Source of the DNA: Multifurca ochricompacta
Taxonomy: Eukaryota > Basidiomycota > Agaricomycetes > Russulales > Russulaceae
Length of the DNA stretch: 64,000 nucleotides
Direction of reading: 5' to 3'
Assembly (NCBI GenBank): GCA_022496185.1
Contig: WTXG01000122.1
Location: 49,343 to 113,342, forward strand
This document shows, in pieces, positions 21,631 to 33,960 of this stretch (the first letter of the stretch is position 1; each line of letters opens with the position of its first letter). Below the pieces are notes generated by a model. That model searched no databases. It was given only the letters and a program-made list of their open reading frames with translations, and was not told the DNA's origin. A program made the position numbers and the translations under genes.

Positions 21631-24600
21631 TTGTGCGCGTTGCCACAGCACGTGCAGCACGTTTTTTTTTTTTTTTTTTTTTTTTTTGAATCAATTTTAT
21701 AATGCGCTTGCGGGATGGCACCCAATCGCGCGGCCACATCCGGATACAATGTGACTACTACTACTACGGACAGGAAGGTGGAGTGACAAAGTCATGTGTG
21801 GAAACCCAGAGGGAAAACCGTAAATAAAATCTAATGTAGAGAGGCCATCTGAAAAACCAGAGACCATTTCAAGGAAAAGGAGAGAAACAACTCACTAAGT
21901 CCTAGTCCAACGTACCCTAAACTCAATCTGGCTTGCGGGGACAGCAAGAGAATATCGGCCGGCGGAAGGCGCCAGTCTCCTGCAGGAACTCCAGGAGGTG
22001 CCCAACCATGCCATGGTCGTTAAAGTAGTCGATGGGGGTGATGCCCTCCAGGTTGAACGGGGTAAGCTGCCATGTTGTCCGTGCTTGGGCATACAAGGTG
22101 CATTTGAGCAGCACATGGGTGAAGCTTGCGGGGGTCGTGTTGTCGCACTGGCAGGTGTGGTCGGAGGCTAGTTGTCGAGAATGGAAGTGTTCGGCGTACT
22201 CCAAGATGAAGGCATGGCCCGTGGCGAGGCGCATGGCAGTGGAGGTAGTGTGTCGATTGAAGGGGTCCTCACGGCGACGGGTGGTGGCGGTCCAGAGGGG
22301 GTGGTTGGAACCTCGAGGCGGGCCAGGGATGGAGATGGAGTAGGCTCTGAAGTCGGAGCCTGCAGGAGAAGAGTCAGTGGGTGCAGCGCTTGTGCGGTCA
22401 CGGAGCCATTCCTCGTGCCAGTTGTCGTAGGCACAGAGGCGAGAGAGGGCTCGCCATTGGAGAGGTGAGGGTTTCTCCTCGAGGAAGCCCAGCGGGGTGT
22501 GGGAGGCCGTGCGCTCTGCAGCTTTAGTGGAAACTGTGATAGCGTGGTAGTACTTACCCCCAGGGACCCACATGAATTCGAGGGAGGTGGAGGGGAAAAG
22601 AGAGAGGAAGTTAGCAAGGGAGCGTTGGAAAAGAATGAAGTCACCCATAAAGTGACGGGGGTCGCGAGTGTGGAGGGAGAGGAGGGAGGCAGAGGATGTG
22701 GCTGTCAGCACCACACGGTCAGGCAGAGAGGACCCACGAAGGAAGTCGCACAGCCAACTCATGGTGCGCACCAGGCCGAACAGGGCCACCTCATGGCAGG
22801 ACATGTTGGTGCCTCAGCACCACTCCATAGTCCATTCGCCTCGGGAGTCCATAAGCACTGCAGCTGCGGCCCCCACGGATTTATTGTCAGAGCGACCCTG
22901 CCTTGAGAGGACGTGGCTGATGTGGACGAGAATGACGGAGGCGTGTGGCAACCGCAGGAGAGTGGTGATCGCGGCCTTTCGGTCAGATGGGGGGCACGTG
23001 CCCATGTACGAAACACGATCACCCCAGTCTGGAATCTCCCAAGGGGCGAGGCACAAGGGGTCAACCGGACAGGAGAGTGGCGGGGTGCGTGCGGCGAGGA
23101 GTCGCAGGGGGGTGGGGTGCAGGGGTCGAGCCCGGCGTCTAGAGGTGGGGCCCAGAGGGAAGTGTCAGCGTCCACACGGAGGCGGATGGCAGGCTGTGAA
23201 TGGGCTGGGAGGGAGGCATATCGGAGTGACGTGGTGTCGGCTAACTTGGCCACGTAATGTCGCATCGGGAGAAGCCGGACCAGCTCGTGCAGGGGCTTGC
23301 GAGGGGCGGTGTGGAAGGAACCCGAGATGGTGTGGACCATCATGTTTGCCACACCCTGGAGGAGCTTGATGAGGCCAGAGGCCTGGCAGCTATGGACCCA
23401 AAGTTGTGAGCCATAAGTTAGGACTGGGAGACACACTGCGTTAAGCAGGAGTCTCCAATTGGCCATGGAGAGGCCATGCTCTGAGTTGCTGAGGGTGCAT
23501 AGAGTGCACATTGAGGCGCAGGTGCGATGGCACATAATCTCTGTGTGTGGGTGCCAGGAGAGCGTTTTGGTGAAGAAAAATCCCAAGTAACGCACCTGGG
23601 CCCCTGCCGCAACGTAAGAGTACGTGTGATGTGACGGCAGGGGCAAGTAAATGCCCGCGGGAGGAAGGTTGCACTTGCGAGCGCGGGAGAAGAAAAGGCA
23701 CTCAGTCTTGGCCATGTCGATCGACATGCCAGCGCGGGAGAGCCAATCAAGGACCTGTGAGAAACAGGAACGGAGGGTGGAGGAGACCGCGTCCCACGAG
23801 GCGCCCCAGGCAAACAGGAGACCGTCGTCCACATACATGGACAGGCGGCAGCCCTGCCACGAGGACGCCAAGGCAAGGAGGGGAGCGGTGTACAGAGTCG
23901 CCAAGACTGGCGAGAGCGGAGAACCCTGAGGGGTGCTGATGCGGACAGGGTGAGCGGGGCCAACCTTGTTGTTGAATGACAGGGAGGCAGTGCGGCCCGA
24001 GAGGAAGGAGAGGACCCAGCCGGCAAGAGAAGGGTCATGGCCCAGGAGGCGAAGAACCAAGGTGCAATGAGAGGGGTGGACGTGATCGAAAAAGCCTGAC
24101 ATGTCAAAGAGGACGATTCCGCAGACTAGACTGTGGGCCCAGGTGGTGGTGATGTCATGTACTAATGAAAGCGCCGAGTCAAGGCAGCAGGAGTTGGACC
24201 GGGCGCTGAACTGGGCTGATGACAGCGTGTGGAATCTGTCAATGTCCATAGTAAGGCACTGAGCGACCGCTTTGTCAAGAAGCTTGCCCAGCGTCTCCAG
24301 GAGTGAGATCGGGCAGTGAGCTTTGGCCAGTGAGTAGTCCGGGCGGGACGGTTTGGGAAGGACGACTGTGAGAGCTTGTTTCCAGCAGGAGGGGATGTGG
24401 GAGAGCGTGAGCGATGCATTGAAGAGGTTGACTACGCAGCCAGAGAGGACAGGCCAGGCCCATTTGAGGATGCGCCAAGAGACCTTAGAGAAGCCCGGGG
24501 CAGAGGAGGAGGAGGTGGCTGTAAGCAGTGCCAATATCTCATCTGCTGTGAAGGGGAGGAAGGGATGGGCCGGCAAGGGGCCGGATCGTCAAGGAAGACG

Positions 24601-27600
24601 TCCAGGACAGCTGAGGGGGAGGAGCCAAAGAACTGGTCAACGAAGACCTCCTCGATGGCTGGTCGGGACCAGAGCAGAGGGCCGTCAGGCCGTCTGATAG
24701 CCGGGACAAGTGTGATGTGTCTACCGTGGCACCATTTCGCAACCTCCCAGACACTGGAGTTGGCGATGGTGTCGTTGGCCCAAGAGCATTTGGCCTGACG
24801 GATCTCTTTGCGGAGGGCAGCCTGGGCCAGTCGCTTGGTCTCAGGGTCCGATCGAGCAGAGCGGAGGGCGTGGACAGCCTGGGTGCAGGCAGGCTGCCAC
24901 CAGCAGGAGCGTTTGGCTCGTGGAGTTGATTTGACAGAAAGCCAGCGATTGGAAGCCGCCATGAGGACATCCAGGATGGCGTCAGATTGGGTCTTGACAT
25001 CCAGAGGGCTCAGCAAGGGACACCGGGCGGGGAGGTCGGATCGGAGTTGGTCAAGGAAGCTCTTCAGCGTGTCATCAGGGACAGCCGTGAGGTAGGACGT
25101 GCGTTCCACAGAGGGTGAGGCAGCCAGAAGCGAGTGACGCCACGACATGCGGAGGCCAGTGTGGTCTGAGGTAATGCCAGCCGACCAATCCAGCTCAGGT
25201 GGGCTGAGAGCGGCCGAGGCAGTGAGAGCGGGCGAAGACCAGACCAGATCAAGGATGCTTGAGCGAGTGGGATCGGAGCTGCGTCTGGTGGGGACCCCAG
25301 GGGTGGAGACCAAAGTGAGATCTTGATCAGCCGTCCAGTCCAGAAACGAGCCAGCATGTGCTGATGTCTGCCAGTTCGGAGGAGACCAGTCAGGGTGATG
25401 GAGATTGAAATCCCCGGCCAGCAGGTGTGGGGTGTGTGGATCCAGGTCTAGACTCAAAAGAGTGGTGAGCACAGAGGGATCACGTACATCGTTGTAAAAG
25501 GAAAGGATGTGGAGAGTGAGCGCATCAACTCAGAGATCACCCATGAGGATGCAGGGGTGGGCCACTAGATCGTGGCGGGTAGTAAACATGGCCGTGTAGA
25601 GCACGGACGGGTCGGAGGGTTGGAAGTGGCGAATGTAAACGAGCGTCTTGGCGCGACAGCCAACAGGGGTCGCGGGGTAGAAGAGTTGCCACGCCGGGTG
25701 GACAGGGCTGCTGAGGGTGTCAACCCCGTCAGAAGCAATATCAGAATGAGTAACCCCAATATAGTGATGTTCTGGCCCGGCTTGGCCCAAAAGCTGTGGC
25801 TTTGGCTCGGCCTGAGGCGGCTCCGGCTTTCCTGAAGTCTGGGCCAAGCCAAAGCTGCCACAGACGGCTTGGCCCTGGCCCAGCTTGGCCCAAGCCGCGG
25901 CTTTTGACATAGAACTAGTAGTTTGTTTTCCTTTTTTAGAAATCAAGTTCTGAGACAAGTGCCAGCTGCATGGGCCCGAGTGCACAGGTGAGACGTGCCA
26001 TTGTGCGAGCTCACATGCACCGGGGCCACAGTCATATATATAATGGGTGCTTCTATCCTGCACTTGCTATGTAAGATTAGATAAGATGTAAATGTCGTAG
26101 TAAACTCAGAGGTGATAAAATCCTAGTTGGAAAGCTGCCCAGAACGCAGAGATTAATGCACGCGTAAGGCTTGAAGCAGTCAGAGGACTCTGCCTTGCTT
26201 ATGCAGCAAGAATAGACCTATATTGAACTTTGCTAAGAGCCTACAGCCCCAAGAGGACAAGATCAGCTGGGCCTGAGTAAATACAAAGATAAACCGCACC
26301 TACAGCCCCAAGAGGACAAGATGGGGTCTGTAGTGTGCTACAGGGTGTCTTTAAATACGTTCTAGTACTATCCTATGAAATACCAAAGCCGATCGAGCAT
26401 GCGATGTAAATCTAAGTAGTTATCAGTGGCTTACTTTTCTAAGTACCCTGACACATCTTGTTTACTAACACGCGATCGTTTCTGCTGGTCTGGCATTATC
26501 TAAAATACATACTAGACTACTTTAGATCACTCTATAATCAAATCGTCAATTTGTATTACTCAAACATTGGCCACGTGTATCTATAATGTCCATTGCTGCA
26601 TAGGGCAGCGACTACTTTGCATTGCGTGGACCAGGTCAGAACGGTCCGAACTCCTTCTTATCTTATCTATATCTAAGAAGGTCGACTTGTATAACACATG
26701 CGCCCTCAGGATGGCTTTCAAGCGGTCCGGGATGCCAAAAATGCGCATCCAGGACAATATACTTTGTCTTTATTGTTGTTAAATAGCCTTACTATATCCC
26801 TTATGATGTATCTCTTGTTACAATGTCCAATTAGTAAAGTACTTGTAAATACTTTTAAAGGCGGCTCAAATCACCTTGAATAATCATCAAAGTTATTCCA
26901 AAGACACTCCCTCTCCTGCTTGCATTCTAAGTCATTCCAACTCATTGCTATCCTTCTTTCATATGCTAGCTCCGCGACGCCACTAAACTCGCCCACAAAC
27001 TCCATGTCCAAGTTGCATCGACACTATCGGTGTCCATCCCTGAGCCATCATCTTCGTCCTCCATCAGCATATCATTCCAACCCTCAGCATCAGACCCTTC
27101 TTCAGACCATTCTCCACCGTCATTGCCATCCTCCTCATCTTCACCATCTGGGTTGATCTCTGCTTCAAGAATTGAGGAAGGAGCTGGTTCTTGAAAGAGT
27201 AGATCATGTCATATTGCACATTTGACACCCTGCAAGGCCTCAACAATATCTCCTTTGAGTCAGTTTCGATGTTTGGTGATTGTAATGCCACCCTGCGAGA
27301 ATGTGCATTCACTTGACACAGAAGATGACATGATCGATAGATAGTCGCGAGCTAGTGAGGCCCACGCAGGATGATAATGAGAGCAATTGACCTGAGAAAC
27401 TTTCATGATAAGATCATTTGAACTTTGAACCATCAGGTACAACCACTCACCCCCCACCATTTAATCGCAGACCAGCCATCTGGTACCTGCTCACTAACAT
27501 CCATGTATGCATCAAAATGCCAAGACCATGGCCTGTCAGGGTCCTCTGAAACACCAGGGTGTGAATTAGTAGTATTATCCTCATTGTCACTAAGTTCGCG

Positions 27601-28519
27601 AAGTAATGTGCGAATCCCCCTTTTGGTCTTCTTCGACGTCGCAGATTCCTGGGGATCCAAATCTGGACCCAGTAGCAGATACCGTTCCTTGAACTAAAAC
27701 ACGATGAGCATGCAAAGTAACAATGAGAAAATGTTTCACTTACCACTTCTTCAACACATTTCATGACATCATGCTGAAGTTTTGTCGACCAGTGCTTCTT
27801 GAAATACAACATTTTCTCCTTTGGATTGAGGACTAACAGAGAATCAGGAGTGTCATTTGCATGAATAATGACAACGTACTCATTGCCAATATGTAGGCTG
27901 GTGAGTATGCTGTCTTCTCATAATACTCATTGATCTTCATATATGTGGCCTCAAGGGCAGGAAAAAATCGCTGGTACTTTGGACGTTCAGCATGAGATGA
28001 CCATGCCCTATGAAGTGCTTCAAGGGCTGGTATGGCTAGGTGGAGGGTTGATGCTTGCTCAGACAAAAAGGCTTGTTGTGCATTATCGGCGTGCTGGTAA
28101 CATTGTCTCATATTTGAATAGGGAGAGCATGAAATACACATACCGCTAGTAAACCAATAAACATGTCGACGCGCTGCCATTCATCGCTGTCTAGCTTAAG
28201 CGTGCAGATCTTATCACGCTTTGCAGCATCGGTCTCTTCCCAACGGAGTTCATCTACAAAAGTGTCAATGGACTGTAAAAAGTTGGATATAAGATTATCA
28301 ATGGTGGAGAAAATTGTGTGTGCTCACCGTTTTATGTCGTTCAGCCCTGTCTAGCATTAGATATGTTGAAGACCATCGGACTTTCATGTCAACGATAAGT
28401 TGGACAGGTCTTGCAATGCCGGCCTTCGACTGAACGGTTTTCCACATTGCTTTTCGCTTTGATGATGACCGTTCCTTTATTACAATCAGCTTTCATGCTT
28501 CAATTAAAACAACCTGATA

Positions 28520-29102
28520 TGTTACGTCCAGTGCAGGACATTCCACACGACTTGTGTGACAGCGTACTTATGCGGGTTCGGGTAAGAGACCAATAGGGCC
28601 TCTTGGAGTTTTAGAGATGACGAGTCAAAGTCAAAGAGGCTGCACTCTAAGACGATGTTAAGTGGGAAGGATGCTGGAAGCACCGAGACAACTGAGCTCA
28701 AGAATCAAGGGAGAGTCCAGAAGACAAGCACCGATGTATTCAATAAGTCAAGTCTGAGCTCTACAGTGTAAACTATAGTCGACTTATATATGTAAAGAGG
28801 CGAGCGTCTATTGATAAGAGTCACAGAGTCAAGTGGGCCCAAATATCCTGAAGCAGAGGGCGTAAAGCCTGGCTTCTACTGATAGGGAATTAAGTAAGTG
28901 TCCGGTCGTACGATAAAGAGATAAGCGATAAGCAATGATAACGATGAACAAACACAAGTAAACAGAAGGAGTCATGTGGATGGACAAAGAGCATGTGACG
29001 GATCCCACAATGGAGATGTGATCTGATAGTGGAGAGTGGGTGGCAAGGAAGGGTCGTCGTTAGGTAGGAAGAAAAAGAGAGGAAGAGACTGGGTTCATAA
29101 CA
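28520..29102 (-). repeat. Chromovirus 3' LTR
   Basis: 583 bp, equal in length to the partner LTR at 35404-35986 and aligned without gaps. My hand alignment finds 19 differences between the two, all transitions at CpG positions. It is closely preceded (minus sense) by the purine tract and the accessory ORF stop at 29134. Confidence 0.95.
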
Positions 29103-29105
29103 TCA

Positions 29106-29116
29106 CCCCTTCTTCT
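29106..29116 (-). promoter_or_regulatory. Polypurine tract (plus-strand primer)
   Basis: Reads AGAAGAAGGGG on the minus strand, three bases from the 3' LTR edge. This is the expected position and composition for the polypurine tract of an LTR retrotransposon. Confidence 0.7.
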
Positions 29117-29133
29117 GGTTCTAGCAGTCCCGG

Positions 29134-30366
29134 CTAGAAACGACTCGTACTGTCATCATCCTGCACCAGCTCCAAGTAGTCATCAGCTACATTACGATTG
29201 TCCATCTGATATGTCTCCAGCTCCTGCGGGCACGCATGGGTACGAAGAAACCCATATGGGCCATGCTGACCACACGCACGGCACAAGTCGTAGATGGGAC
29301 AGTCGATTTCTTTATGCCTGGCATTGTGACGAAGACATTTGCCACACCAGCCTGACGGGTTGTTGATTGTTGGGGCCACCCCTACGTGCCGGAAGATACA
29401 GTGTCGGCTCCAGTGGAGATTGCTTCGGCAGTGTCGGCACCACTTGCGGTTGAGAGGACAGTTCCAGCTGATATGATACTTGCTATCACATCGCCAGCAG
29501 GTTTCCCCACGTGGGTTCTCGTGCAAGCGTGGCATCTCAAGCCAGTTCGGTAACAGCGTCGGAGCGGCCCCCAACGTTCGAGGGGGGAGAGGTCGTGCAT
29601 AGGTGTCAGCATACCTTTCCGCAATTGTCTGATACGCATCTCCCACCTCCAACCTTTTCCTGATCTCGACAATCTCCTGTTCCAACTGGAACATCCCATT
29701 CGTCAACTTTGCCATCATCTTTGCATGCTCCTTGTATTGCTGGTTCAATGTTCTTTGTAGAGTGATGTTCTTTCGCAGCCGCATGACTTTGGCCTTGAGA
29801 CGTGGAAGCCTCATGTTGCTCATCACCTCGTTGATCGCGAAGGCGCAACAGTCCTCTGCAGCGAGATGGCCCAGCTGCTCGTTGGTCAGTGTGTGGTGAA
29901 GTCGGCCTGTGTACCTTTCTTCCAAATAAACGGGAGCCCTGTAAACCGGCCCATCCTTTTGCATACATCCTGCCACGTCCATCCCTCTGTTGGTGTAGTA
30001 GATGTACTTTGCAATGACCTTGGAACTGTCGGCCATCGTGATCTCTAGAGGGAAGTACATGGAGGAGTTGGGGTTGTTGGGGATGAAAGGGAACTCTGGG
30101 GCTTCATCATTGATCTCCCCATTGAGCAAATCGTTGGGGTGGGGTTCTTCACAGTGGGTGAAGTCGTCATTCGGATTTGGGGACTGGTTCTTGACATGGG
30201 CTTCTGCAGCTTCGTAGTCGATAGGGGAGGAGGGGCGAGTGGATGGATGTGCAGATGGGAAGTTCTCGACAACAGTCATTTGGGAAGTGAAGGCGTCGAC
30301 AGCGGCAGAGGCGGCAATGAAAGACATGATAGACTGTTCGGTGGTAGTAATCTGCTGGGATGGCAT
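29134..30366 (-). CDS. Accessory zinc-knuckle ORF downstream of pol in the chromovirus, 410 codons
   Basis: Intact frame from ATG 30366 to its stop at 29134, starting 38 nt after the apparent pol stop (30404-30406) and ending 32 nt before the 3' LTR. I do not recognise the family. The N-terminal third is Ser/Pro/Asn-rich. A charged helical stretch follows (LKAKVMRLRKNITLQ to LEQEIVEIRKRLEV), likely a coiled coil. The C-terminal third has four successive Cys/His motifs: CWRCDSKYHISWNC and CRHCRSNLHWSRHC (both exactly CX2CX4HX4C), CGKCLRHNARHKEIDC, and CRACGQHG with a following His and Cys. The stretch of the element that holds six TGA stops in gag and pol has none here. It could be a second nucleic-acid-binding, gag-like protein. 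It lacks a signal peptide or membrane segment, so it does not look like an envelope protein. Confidence 0.8.
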   Translation of the reverse strand: MPSQQITTTEQSIMSFIAASAAVDAFTSQMTVVENFPSAHPSTRPSSPIDYEAAEAHVKNQSPNPNDDFTHCEEPHPNDLLNGEINDEAPEFPFIPNNPNSSMYFPLEITMADSSKVIAKYIYYTNRGMDVAGCMQKDGPVYRAPVYLEERYTGRLHHTLTNEQLGHLAAEDCCAFAINEVMSNMRLPRLKAKVMRLRKNITLQRTLNQQYKEHAKMMAKLTNGMFQLEQEIVEIRKRLEVGDAYQTIAERYADTYARPLPPRTLGAAPTLLPNWLEMPRLHENPRGETCWRCDSKYHISWNCPLNRKWCRHCRSNLHWSRHCIFRHVGVAPTINNPSGWCGKCLRHNARHKEIDCPIYDLCRACGQHGPYGFLRTHACPQELETYQMDNRNVADDYLELVQDDDSTSRF

Positions 30367-30403
30367 GTACTGGGGGAACTTGACGGGGTTTGGGGCTGTT
30401 CTT

Positions 30404-33400
30404 TTAACTGTTTTTGGGCGCTTCTGGGTGTTGGGTATGGAACTCTGCGATAAGGACTGGGGCGAAGATATCTCCGGCTGGTTCCCACGAGTTGTCAGAA
30501 GCTGGGAATCCCTTCCACTTAACTAGGTAGTACAGCTTGCGCCCTCGACCTTGTTGCTTCGAGTCTAGAATGCATTCTATTTCCCACTCCTCTTCCCTGT
30601 CGATAAGGTCAGGTGGAGGTCTCGAGAAGTTTTCTCCATACAGCGGCGTTTCCTTATAGGGCGTGAGTAGTTTGGCATGGAAGACCGGGTGAATGCGCCA
30701 TGCAGGGGGAGTTTGAGTTCATATGACATGTCTGACAGCTTCCTGATTATCTTGAAAGGTCTGTGACGTCAGGGCGCTAACTTGGCTGTTGGATGTGACG
30801 TGTGAATATTCTTCCCTTCCAACCATACCAGGTCATTGGTTCGATAAGGTGTGAACCTTGTGGGCTTCTCTGCCAGGGTCTTTTGCGCCTTCAACAGGTT
30901 CTCATTGGCCGATTTCCTGATTTCCTTCCATTGGTCGATACACTGTGTAACTGAGGGGACATTCATTGGTTTTCCTGTCCATGTGGCTCGAGGCGTCCAT
31001 CCCATGATAAGTGAAAAGGGGGAGTGTTTTGTGGTACTGTTGGGCCAAGAATTGTGTGCAAATTCTGCCGTTGCAAGCCAGTCGGCCCAATCATCCTGTC
31101 GTCCATTGCACCAGAATCGAAGGTACTGTTCGAGCCACTGGTTTGTTCTTTCTGACTGCCCATCTGTCTGTGGGTGATATGCTGTCGAGATGTTCTGGGT
31201 GATATTCAGCATTTTCCAGAGTGCTCTAGCAAACGCAGACGTGAAGCGTGGGTCGCGATCTGAGATGATCTTTTCAGGGAGGCCATAGTGTCTGTAAATG
31301 TGATCCAGGTAGAGTTTGGCCACTCCTTCTGCTGTAATGGACTCATTGCAAGGTATGAATAGTGCCGCTTTTGAGCAGTCATGGTCAGTGATGGTCAGGA
31401 TTGAGTCGAAGCCTCTGGAAGTGGGGAGTTTGACGATGAAGTCCATGGCGATGGTCTGAAAGGGTTGTGAAGTCATTGGTGTAATTGGGAATGGTGCCGG
31501 TGGGTGTGGGTGTGTATTCACTTTGTTGGCTTGGCAACCTGCGCATCCTTTCACATATTCCTCCACATCCTTCTTCATATTCGGCCACCAGTAATCTCGT
31601 TTGGCAAGAGCGTAAGTGTTAGCAATGCCTGGATGTCCTGCAGAGGGAAGGTCATGGTGAAAATGGATCACCCCCCTCTTAATGTTGTCGCCACCAGTGA
31701 CAACGAGTCGATCCCTGTCCTTCCACCACAGGCCGTCAATCTTCTTCAGATTGTGTGCCTCTGCCCATGTTTCGCACAGCTGTTGATTCATGTTTTGCGA
31801 TACCTGGGCCCATAAATCCATGTCGTGAAGACTGACTACGGCTGTCCTCGCAAAAACTTCTTCAGGGAGTACCGTTACATTGCGGTTATCTTCTGCACCA
31901 TTATTCAGATCAGGTCGTCAGGATAGGGCATCTGCGCGAGCATTGCGACTTCCCGCGATATGCTTCAGTACAAAGTTGTACTCTTCAAGTTCCAGGACCT
32001 CACGAGCAACCCATCAACTTATCTTATGGGGTTCTTTCCAATAGAGTAAATTGGAGTGATCAGTATGAATGACGGTTTTGTGAGGGGTTCCTGCTAAGTA
32101 TGGTCACCAGTGTCGCAACGCTTTTACTATCGCCAACAACTCTCTGTCCCAAATATCGTAATTCCGTTCCGCTGGCAAGAATGTCTCTGAATAAAAGGCC
32201 ACAGGATGAAGAAGTCCCGCCGCGTCTCGTTGATTCAATACGGCACCATTCACAAAGTGGGATGCGTCAACTTCGAGTTCGAAAGGTTTCTGCAGATCTG
32301 GCTGTAGAAGGACCGGTTCTGAGCCGATGATGTTGCAGATTTGTTCAAAAGCCGTCTGATGTTCCTCTGTCCAATGCCAAGGAATGTCTTTCTTCAGCAA
32401 TCCATTTAGTGGTTGGGCGATTCCTGAGAATCCTCGAACAAAACATCAATAGAAGTTGCAGAAACCAATGAAGGACCGCACATCCTTGACACATATAGGT
32501 ACTGGCCATTCCTGGATTCCTTGCACTTTTATGGGGTCCATGCAAACCTGTCCTTCCTCCAAGATGACTCCTAGGTACTCTACACTCGTTTGTTCGAATG
32601 AGCACTTGGCAGGCTTGAGGTATAAATCGTGTTCATGCAGAATATCCAGCACCTGATGTACCCGTTCTCGATGATGGGTTAGATCGTTCGTGGTAGCAAC
32701 CAGTATGTCATCCATGTAAACCACTACTTTGCCAGTAAGAATAAGGTCGCGGAAGATATGGTTCATCATTGACTGGAAGGTAGCGGGCGAATTGGTTAGG
32801 CCAAAGAACATAACATTCGGTTCAAAAAGTCCCTGATTGGTCTTAAAAGCTGCTTTGCATTGATCCCCTTCTTTGATCCGGATGTTATTGTAACCCCAAC
32901 GGACATCCATTTTAGAGAACAAGGACTTATCCCTCATAGTATCAATGAGCTCCGAGATGAGTGGCAAGGGGTAGGCATTCTTTACAGTGTAGGCATTTAT
33001 ATGTCGGTAATCCTGAACAGGTCGAAGCTTGCCGTCTTTCTTTTTAATAAAGAAGAATGGTGACGCATATGGTGATTTTGATGGACGAATATACCCCTTT
33101 GCAAGATGTTCCTCAAGAAATACTGTAAGTGCCTTCTGTTCTGCCTGTGACAACGGGTAGATTTTGCAATCAATTGCCGACAGGGTGTCAGGTGTGAAGT
33201 CGATGGCATGATCCCACGGCCGCGCGGGCGGAAAGCGTTGGGATTCTTCCTCGGAGAAGACCTTCCAGTGTTGATGATATTCCTTTGGTACTGCCTCCTC
33301 AAACGTCTTCTCTGTGTGCCCCTCGACTGCCTTCTGCGTGAGTTCTGATGCTTTGGTGGTGAAACAGTAGCCGGGGTCTTCACTTCCTTCTTCTATCCTA

Positions 33401-33960
33401 CGCGCTGCCGAATGTCGGGCGGCATAGTCATATCCCATCGACGTAATAAGGACAGGGTAGAATTTCTTGTCCATGGTTGTGTCGCTCCAGTTAATCTTTG
33501 GTTCGAATGCCGCAAGCCAGGGATATCCTAAGATAAGATCTTCATCCCCCAAGTTGGTGACCAGGAAGCGGATGACTTTCGTCACTTCCCCTACTTGGAC
33601 ATTGAGATCGGTATAGTGTGTGATTTTCCCTGCTCGGTTGGCAGTTCCGTCAATATTCCAGATATTTTTCTCTTGGGGAAGTGCCAGCATTCCCAATCCC
33701 ATGTTCTTTGCCATTCGTGGGCTGATAAAATTGTTGGTGGCTCCTGAATCGATCAGGATGTCACGGTCGGCCATTTTCTGTGTAGTCTCGAAATGTACTG
33801 GTATTTTCAACGACTTGAAGCGACTAGTATACACAGAGGTTACATGTAGTGCTCGTGCCCAGGCCGATGGGTTTGAGCCAATCAAAAATCCTTCTTCGCG
33901 AATGCCTTTTCTACCAAGATGGCTCTTACTTCTTCGCTCTCTTTCATCATACTCGCCCAT
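30404..33960 (-). pseudogene. Chromovirus pol: protease, RT, RNase H, integrase, chromodomain
   Basis: Open from 33960, overlapping the end of gag in the -1 frame. Protease: DILIDSGATNNF near 33760. Reverse transcriptase: FFFIKKKDGKLRPVQDYRHIN and YMDDILVATT near 32710. RNase H: ELEVDASHFVNGAVL near 32270. Integrase: zinc-binding part GHPGIANTY and CAGCQANK near 31560-31640, then the core with MDFIVKLP, SDRDPRFTS and HPQTDGQSERTNQW. A C-terminal chromodomain (EEEWEIECILDSK, YYLVKWKGFPASDNSWEPA, near 30600-30470) identifies a chromovirus. In-frame TGA codons lie at 32448-32446, 32106-32104, 32016-32014, 31920-31918 and 30771-30769, each where CGA (Arg) is expected. A one-base loss in a C run near 30705 puts the chromodomain in another frame. 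Confidence 0.9.

Noticed and set aside
29134..30366. Envelope gene of an endogenous retrovirus-like element
   Set aside because: The ORF is in the env position but has no signal peptide, transmembrane segment or furin-like site. It has four zinc-knuckle-like motifs instead.
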